Under the pieces are notes generated by a model. It was not told where the DNA came from. It worked only from the letters and a program-made list of their open reading frames with translations, and did not search any database. A stretch of 5,703 bases of DNA from an uncultured Desulfomonile sp. (lineage in GTDB: Bacteria > Desulfobacterota > Desulfomonilia > Desulfomonilales > Desulfomonilaceae): NCBI GenBank assembly GCA_937915285.1, contig CALDNG010000021.1, forward strand, positions 1 through 5,703, in the 5' to 3' direction. Shown piece by piece: positions 1 to 5,703 of the stretch. Every line of letters begins with the position of its first letter. Position 1 is the stretch's first letter. A program made the position numbers and the translations under genes.

Positions 1-474
1 CCATTGTGACTGAGACCTGTTTCCCTGGCGAATCCTTGTCTGGTCTTTTCCGTTCAATGCGTCATCAAGGGAGGGATTCTCAGGCTCGTATTTTCCGATC
101 AGATCGTAGTCTGTGCTGTAAACGATCTTGCGTGTCTTGTCTATGATCTTGATACGGTCAATTTTAAGACCGTAAGTGAAGTCCTTTATCAGCGAATCCA
201 GGGCCCCGAACTGGTCCCATTTCCTCAGATCCATCTTGGATCCTCGGGCCTTTAATGGAGCATAGAAACCAATGTATATGTTGTAATTGAGGTTCTCCGC
301 CAACAATCTCGCGTAATTCTCCGCCCCCTTCAAAAGAGTGTCGATGTTTCGGGAGTAAAGGAATGCTCCGAGTAGGAATGTGACAACAGCAATGACGGCA
401 AAACCCGAGATAAAAAAATACTTCAACAATCTGAACGGTCCGCGGGACTCCTGCGATGAAGGATTATTTTTCAT
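1..474 (-). CDS. Membrane sensor protein, N-terminal part (probable sensor histidine kinase or similar), cut off by the window edge
   Basis: The reading frame starts at ATG 474 and stays open for 158 codons to the left edge, so the C-terminal signalling part is missing. An in-frame TAG lies 18 bases upstream and no other start codon lies between, which fixes the start; the ribosome binding site is weak (purine-rich AGAG). Residues 1-16 are polar and basic. Residues about 17-40 form one strong hydrophobic membrane helix. What follows looks extracytoplasmic: a helical stretch (about 43-65), then an alpha/beta segment with strands around 105-120 (KIDRIKIIDKTRKIVYSTD) and a LIGKYE turn followed by DDALNGK. 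This strand-turn-helix pattern is common in Cache-like sensor domains of histidine kinases, chemoreceptors and cyclic-di-GMP enzymes. The kinase assignment is inference, because no HisKA, HAMP or GGDEF region is visible. It lies 102 bases downstream of the BFN gene and may have its own promoter. Confidence 0.72.
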   Translation of the reverse strand, partial: MKNNPSSQESRGPFRLLKYFFISGFAVIAVVTFLLGAFLYSRNIDTLLKGAENYARLLAENLNYNIYIGFYAPLKARGSKMDLRKWDQFGALDSLIKDFTYGLKIDRIKIIDKTRKIVYSTDYDLIGKYEPENPSLDDALNGKDQTRIRQGNRSQSQW

Positions 475-576
475 CTCGGCTCTGCAAATCTAGTCGGCAA
501 ATATTGACGAGAAAAGACTCATGCTTTAACAAGACTGAAGAAATATTGAGCCCCTTCAATGTTTCACTAGTTTTGT

Positions 577-1110
577 TCATGCGTTCCCAAGGTCTTCGGG
601 CTTCACACGCTCAAGGATTCGCGTCAGTTCCTCATCCGTTTTTTCCACATCCTCCTGAGTAAAGACAACTTTCTGGCGTGTTTCGTCAATAGCTTCCTGG
701 TCGGACATTCCCTGTATGACTCTCTCGCTGACAAATATAGACGCCCCGGTCCAGGTAGCCAAAACCAGCGAGTCTGAAGGCCTCGCGTCGATTGTGACAA
801 GCCTTGAGTCGGGAGTCTTGAGATATATTGTGGCATAGTAGGTATGGTCTTTGAGATCGTCGATTTCTATGTGCTCGAGACGAGCCCCGAGCTTGTCTAC
901 CAGGTTTCTCAGTAATTCATGTGTCAACGGCCTCTGGAAAACCTCTTTAGTTATGGCTCTCTGAAGCGCCATGGCCTCCACAGGCCCAATCCAGATGTAG
1001 AGTTCACGCTCTCCGGAAGTCTCTTTCAGTATCACCACCGGCTGCATATTTCTGGTGTCGGAGGCTATACCTGTTATCCTCATTTCCTGAAATTTGTTTT
1101 CGCCCTTCAT
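577..1110 (-). CDS. Bifunctional nuclease (BFN, DUF151) domain protein
   Basis: This 177-residue protein has the features of the BFN/DUF151 family, small proteins known from Thermotoga and many other bacteria. Plant relatives have been reported to have DNase and RNase activity; the role in bacteria is poorly defined. The family pattern is visible: PVVILKE at 24-30, LYIWIGPVEAMAL at 37-49, RPLTHELL at 60-67, YYATIYL at 91-97 and the most conserved block IDARPSDSLVLA at 107-118. A charged helical tail (about 150-175) follows. I chose ATG 1110 over the longer frame from ATG 1173 because a strong Shine-Dalgarno sequence (GGGAGG) lies six bases upstream of 1110, whereas 1173 has none and would add a basic extension unlike the family. 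The Shine-Dalgarno sequence is part of a short GC hairpin (1118..1131), so translation may be controlled. It lies 109 bases after the isomerase gene on the same strand. Family assignment is firm, but activity and substrate are not. Confidence 0.88.
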   Translation of the reverse strand: MKGENKFQEMRITGIASDTRNMQPVVILKETSGERELYIWIGPVEAMALQRAITKEVFQRPLTHELLRNLVDKLGARLEHIEIDDLKDHTYYATIYLKTPDSRLVTIDARPSDSLVLATWTGASIFVSERVIQGMSDQEAIDETRQKVVFTQEDVEKTDEELTRILERVKPEDLGNA

Positions 1111-1117
1111 GTTTAAC

Positions 1118-1131
1118 CTCCCTGACGGGAG
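1118..1131 (-). promoter_or_regulatory. Hairpin masking the ribosome binding site of the BFN gene
   Basis: Read on the minus strand, CTCCC, the loop GTCA and GGGAG form a perfect 5-bp GC-rich stem with a four-base loop. The 3' arm is most of the Shine-Dalgarno sequence GGGAGG that serves ATG 1110. In the folded state the ribosome binding site would be paired. The stem is seen directly; a regulatory role is inference, since a stem this short can arise by chance. A GGCAAACC-containing segment upstream (1131..1212) could be a companion element. Confidence 0.33.
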
Positions 1132-1219
1132 CAGGTCCCGCTTGAATCGCGTTCTTTTCCTCTGATCCCCCATTCCATAGAGTTTGTAGCCCAGGCATGG
1201 GGTTTGCCGTTTAGTATCT

Positions 1220-1990
1220 CTATGATTTGCCCAAACCCAACTCTTTGGAGATGCGACCCGCCATTGACTTGGCTACTGGAAGAGATACTTCCAATTCTTC
1301 TGGTTTCAGTTCCAGGGTTATTGTTCCGCTATATCCACTTCTTATAAGAGCAGTGAATATTCCTTCAAAGTCAACAATTCCGTTCCCCAAGGGCAGATGT
1401 AGGTCGTCTTTTACACCAATGCCTCCCATGTTATCGTGCATATGGACATGCTTCACATGAGAGGCGTGGTCACGAATTATTTCAAAAGAACGATTTGTTT
1501 CCGTAAGGAGCTGGCCATGACCTACGTCCAGGGTCAGGTTCAGACCTGGAATTGCCGAAATCGCACGTTCAAGGTCGGTAGTGGATTCGGAGAGGTTTTC
1601 AAGACTTATGGCCACACCCTCGTTCCGTCCAAATTCCCATAGAATCATCAATGCTTCTATTTTGGATTCTATCATCTCCGGCTTGACGTATCTCGAGTCC
1701 ATCCATAGGTGTGTGGTCAAAAAGTTGATTCCCATCTGACTTACCGTTCTCACGGTCTCTTTCAAATTAGGCATATAATTGTTATGCAGGTTGTCGTAGC
1801 TGTTCGGGTCACCTTCATGCGGCCCATGCGCAACCAGGAAGAAACCGTTTTCACCTCGGCAGCCTGTTTCATGGGATTTCCAGAACTCAAGAGATTCAGC
1901 GTTCTTGAGAACTACCTCTCCGAAGTCCAAATGATGCGACTTCAGCCACTGAATGTCTTCCAATGTCTTGACATGTCCCCCGTAAAGCAT
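1220..1990 (-). CDS. Sugar phosphate isomerase/epimerase-like TIM-barrel protein (AP endonuclease 2 / xylose isomerase-like fold)
   Basis: This 256-residue protein has the strand-by-strand signature of the xylose isomerase-like TIM barrel superfamily (Pfam AP_endonuc_2). Members bind a divalent metal and isomerise or epimerise sugars and sugar-like compounds, or cleave DNA (endonuclease IV). Visible landmarks are LVAHGPH (52-58), NFLTTHLWMD (89-98), ISLENLSES (128-136, with Glu131), LTLDVGH (152-158, with Asp155 and His158), VKHVHMHDN (179-187), LPLGNGIVDFEGIF (199-212) and ITLELK (224-229, with Glu227). Glu131, Asp155, His182 or His184, and Glu227 are the likely metal ligands. It lacks the longer ligand set of true endonuclease IV, so an isomerase/epimerase-like role is more likely. 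ATG 1990 is the only usable start: the frame extends upstream but has no ATG, GTG or TTG before it meets the ahbC stop region, and a GGAAAGG motif precedes it. The barrel starts right at strand 1, making the protein slightly short. It lies 38 bases after ahbC and is probably co-transcribed with it. The substrate is unknown. Confidence 0.82.
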   Translation of the reverse strand: MLYGGHVKTLEDIQWLKSHHLDFGEVVLKNAESLEFWKSHETGCRGENGFFLVAHGPHEGDPNSYDNLHNNYMPNLKETVRTVSQMGINFLTTHLWMDSRYVKPEMIESKIEALMILWEFGRNEGVAISLENLSESTTDLERAISAIPGLNLTLDVGHGQLLTETNRSFEIIRDHASHVKHVHMHDNMGGIGVKDDLHLPLGNGIVDFEGIFTALIRSGYSGTITLELKPEELEVSLPVAKSMAGRISKELGLGKS

Positions 1991-2028
1991 GACCCCTACC
2001 TTTCCGGAACAGAACCCTAGTGGATGCG

Positions 2029-3210
2029 CTATAGCCCTATCTCTTCGTCGGACAGATAACAGGCCGGGTCAGGAGCCCATACATCGTCATGAACAGCCTC
2101 TGCGCGTACCCTGAAATTCCCACCACAGATATTTAACCATTTGCAATTCGCGCATCGGCCAGTGACATGAGCCTTCTTGTTTTTTAGTTTCATAAGGAAA
2201 TCATTGTCGGGATCGGTCCATATCCTTGAGAATGGCCTATCCAAGATGTTCCCGAGGGTCAGATGTCTCCAGAACTGGTCCGGATGAACATCCCCATTCC
2301 AGGAAACGCAGCCTATTCCTCTGCCCGAGTTGTTACCCTCATTCATTTGAAGCAACTCAAGCGCCTGCCCCGCTTTAACTGGGTCTTCCCTAAGCATTCT
2401 CAAATAGAGAAACGGGCCATCAGCGTGGTTGTCGACAGTAAGTACCTCAACGGGCATTCCCATGTCATGGAGGCGTTTGGTTCTGTCAATTATCAGGTTC
2501 ACCACATCTCTCGTCTCTTCATGACTCAGGTCCTCATCAATCAACTCTGCTCCACGACCGGAGTAGACCAGGTGATAAAAACAAATGCGTGGAATTTTCT
2601 CGGATTCCACTAAATCAAAGACACCTGATATCTCTGTGAAGTTGCGTTTATTTATCGTGAAGCGAAGCCCAACCTTAAGTCCGACGTCCTGACAGTTTTT
2701 TATAGCCCGCATCACTCGTCTGTAGGTCCCCGGAATCCTGCGGAATTCATCATGAATGGTCTCAAGGCCATCAAGACTGATTCCAACATAGGACAATCCA
2801 ACATCCTTGAGGGACGATGCCATTTTCTGGTCAATCAGTGTGCCATTCGTAGAGATGACCGCTCTCATGCCCCTGGAAACCGCATGTCTCATTAAGTCAA
2901 GAAGGTCAGGCCTGATAAGTGGCTCTCCTCCTGAGAATAACACCACTGGAACTCCGAATTCACTCAGATCGTCGAGTAAGGCCAGACCCTGCTCGTGATT
3001 CAGCTCACCACTGTAATCACGGTCTTCAGACTGTGAATAACAATGGACGCACTTCAGGTTGCAGCGCCTTGTAACATTCCACACCACAACAGGTTTCTTG
3101 TCCGCGGAAAACTGAAGCAGGTGGGATGGCAGATTTTTGGAAAGCCTTCCATATCTTAAAGGGTCGGAAGCCTCGACGGCGCCACAATACAATTTTGAAA
3201 CCCCTATCAT
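2029..3210 (-). CDS. ahbC: Radical SAM protein, probable 12,18-didecarboxysiroheme deacetylase AhbC
   Basis: AhbC removes the two acetate side chains of 12,18-didecarboxysiroheme to give Fe-coproporphyrin III, the penultimate stage of the siroheme-dependent route to heme b in sulfate reducers and archaea. It is cytoplasmic and uses S-adenosylmethionine with an Fe-S cluster. In this 393-residue protein the radical SAM cluster motif CNLKCVHC gives Cys50, Cys54 and Cys57. The SAM-binding GGEP is at 94-97, followed by STNGTLID (120-127) and ISLDGLE (144-150). The C-terminal SPASM/twitch region carries Cys301, Cys353, Cys356, Cys362 and Cys384, ready for an auxiliary cluster. The N-terminus MIGVSKLYCG, the DNHADGP and NEGNNSG segments, and the ending DPACYLSDEEIGL match what I recall of AhbC and its close relative NirJ of heme d1 synthesis. 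AhbC is preferred because of the N-terminus and the absence of nir genes. GAGG seven bases before ATG 3210 supports the start. AhbA, AhbB and AhbD are not in the window. Confidence 0.82.
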   Translation of the reverse strand: MIGVSKLYCGAVEASDPLRYGRLSKNLPSHLLQFSADKKPVVVWNVTRRCNLKCVHCYSQSEDRDYSGELNHEQGLALLDDLSEFGVPVVLFSGGEPLIRPDLLDLMRHAVSRGMRAVISTNGTLIDQKMASSLKDVGLSYVGISLDGLETIHDEFRRIPGTYRRVMRAIKNCQDVGLKVGLRFTINKRNFTEISGVFDLVESEKIPRICFYHLVYSGRGAELIDEDLSHEETRDVVNLIIDRTKRLHDMGMPVEVLTVDNHADGPFLYLRMLREDPVKAGQALELLQMNEGNNSGRGIGCVSWNGDVHPDQFWRHLTLGNILDRPFSRIWTDPDNDFLMKLKNKKAHVTGRCANCKWLNICGGNFRVRAEAVHDDVWAPDPACYLSDEEIGL

Positions 3211-3311
3211 TCGTGAACCTCAAAAAATTTATTTGGTAAACCAGTCCAATAACTTTGATCGCGTGAAACACCAAAAACATCTATCAGAAGAACCTGAAAC
3301 AGGGAGTATGT

Positions 3312-3758
3312 TCAAACCCGATACTTTTTACAGTAATCCTGAAGAATACGGGAATGATCAAAAGCAATAGGCCCAGGAGGATTGCATGGATCTACAATCC
3401 TCAGGTCATCGGCATCATCAGCCGCCTGTGGCTCACCATAACCTTTGGCCACAAAAACGACGGACAGAGTGTGCCCCCTGGGATCCCTCTCAGGATCCGA
3501 ATAAACGCCTAATAGACCTTGTATTACAATCTCCAGCGACGTCTCCTCACGCGCCTCCCTGATAGCCGCATCTTCGGCCCTTTCTCCATAATCAATGAAC
3601 CCACCGGGGAGAGCCCACCCAAAAGGAGGGTTCTTCCTGCTTATTAGGACTATGCCGGCTTCTACTTCAATGATTATATCGGTCGTGGGTAAAGGGTTCC
3701 TGTAGGCCTCAATCGCGTTTCCGCATCTCCCGCAGATCAGTTGTCGCATTACAGGCAT
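3312..3758 (-). CDS. Nudix hydrolase, possibly ADP-ribose pyrophosphatase type
   Basis: Nudix hydrolases cleave nucleoside diphosphates linked to another group, using Mg2+ held by the Nudix box. In this 148-residue protein the box runs from Gly53 to Leu75: G-x5-E (Glu59), then x7, then REAREE with Glu68, Glu71 and Glu72 as metal ligands. The usual glycine near the end of the box is Ser74, a tolerated change. The lead-in FGWALPGGFIDYGE and the later YSDPERDPRGHTLSVVF (86-102) resemble cytosolic ADP-ribose pyrophosphatases, so that substrate is a reasonable guess, but Nudix substrates cannot be read reliably from sequence. The N-terminus has a CGRCG knuckle (Cys9, Cys12) like half of a zinc ribbon, without an obvious second pair. 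ATG 3758 is chosen because GATGAGG lies upstream; the ATG at codon 4 (3749) has no ribosome binding site. The gene is divergent from groES and lies 101 bases upstream of ahbC. Confidence 0.9.
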   Translation of the reverse strand: MPVMRQLICGRCGNAIEAYRNPLPTTDIIIEVEAGIVLISRKNPPFGWALPGGFIDYGERAEDAAIREAREETSLEIVIQGLLGVYSDPERDPRGHTLSVVFVAKGYGEPQAADDADDLRIVDPCNPPGPIAFDHSRILQDYCKKYRV

Positions 3759-3936
3759 TCAAGAAACCTCATCCCGATACTTCAATCTAAATTTAATACT
3801 TAAATCCGGACCATGCCGCGCTTTGCGCCTATTCAATAATATAACCAGAATCCTATTTTTTAACACTTCGGGCGCCCCGTTGCAAACGATGCAAAAAAAA
3901 AATTGTTTCAGGATCACAAAAAAATAGACGACCGGC
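3759..3936. other. AT-rich divergent intergenic region without a supported gene
   Basis: This stretch lies between the Nudix start and the groES promoter. It contains an 8-bp perfect palindrome GGGCGCCC (3870-3877), a small hairpin TTGCA-AACGA-TGCAA (3880-3894) running into ten A residues (3893-3902), and a GCGC-TTT-GCGC hairpin near 3817-3827. None of these has the T-run on the correct side for an intrinsic terminator in either direction. The poly-A run close upstream of the groES promoter could act as a curved or UP-like element, which is speculation. The one open frame crossing it on the minus strand also runs through the CIRCE element and has no family features. Confidence 0.5.
3838..3866 (-). 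promoter_or_regulatory. Weak candidate promoter for the Nudix gene
   Basis: On the minus strand, TATATT (3843 to 3838) resembles a -10 box with five of six consensus bases. The hexamer 17 bases upstream, GTGTTA (3866 to 3861), is a poor -35. It would give a leader of roughly 70 bases before ATG 3758. The region between groES and the Nudix gene must hold a leftward promoter if the Nudix gene starts its own transcript, and this is the best match I see, but AT-rich DNA gives such matches easily. Confidence 0.22.
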
Positions 3937-3971
3937 TTGACATTGGTCGAGAGTGTTGGCACTCATATAGG
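3937..3971 (+). promoter_or_regulatory. Probable groESL promoter
   Basis: A perfect -35 hexamer TTGACA lies at 3937-3942. The best -10 match is TATAGG at 3966-3971, inside the CIRCE spacer. That is 23 bases from TTGACA, too long for a normal vegetative promoter, but 17 bases from the overlapping TTGGTC (3943-3948). Either way transcription would start near 3978, within or just after CIRCE, as is usual for HrcA-controlled genes, leaving a leader of about 60 bases before groES. The exact -35/-10 pair is uncertain. Confidence 0.5.
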
Positions 3972-3982
3972 GAGAGTGCTGA
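3956..3982 (+). promoter_or_regulatory. CIRCE operator (HrcA binding site) of groESL
   Basis: The inverted repeat is TTGGCACTC, nine bases, then GAGTGCTGA. The consensus CIRCE is TTAGCACTC-N9-GAGTGCTAA, so sixteen of eighteen arm positions match and the spacer has the exact length. The inner six bases of each arm are perfectly complementary, and both departures from consensus lie in the outer part of the arms. CIRCE is bound by the repressor HrcA, which is kept active by GroEL, so the operon is expected to be induced when GroEL is occupied by unfolded proteins. The position upstream of groES and overlapping the likely promoter fits repression of initiation. Confidence 0.93.
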
Positions 3983-4038
3983 CAATAAATACAGCCCACA
4001 TCAACAGAATAAAAACTTTTTTGAGCGGAGGTTGAACC

Positions 4039-4326
4039 ATGAAATTTCGTCCTCTATATGATCGGATCCTGGTAGAGAGGGTCGAATCAGAGGAAGTAAC
4101 CAAGGGTGGAATAATTCTTCCTGATACAGCCAAGGAGAAGCCACAGCAGGGTAAGGTCATTGCCGTAGGACATGGCAAGCGTATCGAGGAAGGCAAGCTG
4201 GTTCCTTTGGAAGTTAAAGCTGGTGACACTGTTCTTTTCGGAAAGTATTCCGGGAGCGAAATAAAGATTGAGGGCGTCGAATACCTTATCATGAAGGAAG
4301 ACGACGTACTGGGTCTGGTAGAATAA
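4039..4326 (+). CDS. groES: Co-chaperonin GroES (10 kDa chaperonin)
   Basis: GroES forms the seven-membered lid on the GroEL cylinder and, with ATP, encloses unfolded proteins in the cytoplasm for folding. The 95-residue length is normal for the family. The N-terminal [16 protein letters not shown] (1-16) is the characteristic first strand. The mobile loop that contacts GroEL spans about residues 17-34 and carries the GGIILPD motif (23-29). [25 protein letters not shown] and the C-terminal [15 protein letters not shown] complete the barrel. The Shine-Dalgarno GGAGG (4027-4031) stands seven bases before ATG 4039 and supports the start. It is the first gene of the groESL operon, behind a CIRCE element, with groEL 59 bases downstream. 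Nothing unusual is seen in the protein. Confidence 0.98.
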   Translation: MKFRPLYDRILVERVESEEVTKGGIILPDTAKEKPQQGKVIAVGHGKRIEEGKLVPLEVKAGDTVLFGKYSGSEIKIEGVEYLIMKEDDVLGLVE

Positions 4327-4385
4327 TCTGAAATCCTATTTTTCATTGTATATCCAAGAGCTTAAAAATATAAGGAGCAGAATAA

Positions 4386-5703
<1,318 letters not shown>

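Noticed and set aside
1111..1173. Longer BFN protein starting at ATG 1173 with 21 extra residues
   Set aside because: There is no Shine-Dalgarno sequence before 1173, the extension is basic and unlike the family, and a strong GGGAGG precedes ATG 1110.
1171..1204. CCCCAT and ATGGGG arms between the isomerase and BFN genes as a terminator
   Set aside because: The loop is long and no T-run follows on the minus strand.
3231..3255. Small inverted repeat TGGT-AA-ACCA upstream of ahbC as an operator
   Set aside because: The arms are only four bases, and it does not match a regulator site I can name, such as FNR, HcpR or Fur.
3880..3902. Hairpin TTGCA-AACGA-TGCAA followed by ten A residues, as a possible intrinsic terminator
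   Set aside because: On the plus strand the run is A rather than T, and on the minus strand the T-run comes before the hairpin. It cannot work as an intrinsic terminator in either direction.
3759..3962. 67-codon open frame on the minus strand ending directly at the Nudix start codon
   Set aside because: It runs through CIRCE and the groES promoter, contains low-complexity residues from the poly-A run, has no convincing ribosome binding site and shows no recognisable family features.
3963..4346. 127-codon open frame on the minus strand opposite groES
   Set aside because: It is a shadow of groES, whose identity is certain. Its serine- and threonine-rich composition is typical of antisense frames.
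4340..4371. ATTTTT and AAAAAT arms in the groES-groEL gap
   Set aside because: The stem is a 6-bp A-T pairing with a loop of about 20 bases, too weak to act as a terminator or processing site on this evidence.

Overview
The window most likely comes from an anaerobic bacterium of the Desulfobacterota (former Deltaproteobacteria). Two observations support this. The radical SAM protein at 2029..3210 closely resembles AhbC, an enzyme of the siroheme-dependent heme pathway known from sulfate reducers and methanogens. The groESL operon is bacterial in type and carries a CIRCE operator. The phylum assignment is inference from remembered family features, not from a search.

Layout. Five genes lie head-to-tail on the minus strand and occupy positions 1 to 3758. 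In order of transcription they are a Nudix hydrolase (3758 to 3312), AhbC (3210 to 2029), a TIM-barrel sugar phosphate isomerase/epimerase-like protein (1990 to 1220), a bifunctional-nuclease (BFN/DUF151) domain protein (1110 to 577), and the N-terminal part of a membrane sensor protein that runs off the left edge (474 to 1). The gaps are 101, 38, 109 and 102 bases. Only ahbC and the isomerase gene are close enough to look tightly co-transcribed. I saw no convincing intrinsic terminator in any gap, so a longer transcript is possible.

A 280-base AT-rich divergent region (3759 to 4038) separates this set from the plus-strand chaperonin operon groES (4039..4326) and groEL (4386 to the right edge, cut off after 439 codons). 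This region holds a near-consensus CIRCE inverted repeat with the exact 9-base spacer, overlapping a plausible promoter. Control of groESL by an HrcA-type heat-shock repressor is therefore expected, although hrcA itself is not in the window.

How the genes relate. GroES and GroEL form one folding machine under one operator. The minus-strand genes do not form an obvious single pathway: heme synthesis, nucleotide clean-up, an unknown sugar-like substrate, a BFN protein and signal sensing. The most interesting points are the isomerase-like gene coupled to ahbC, the structured leader of the BFN gene (an SD-masking hairpin and a weak resemblance to a c-di-GMP-I riboswitch), and an extra half-site that could form an alternative hairpin next to CIRCE. 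No mobile element, CRISPR array, tRNA or rRNA was seen, and I do not see a clear new multi-gene system here.
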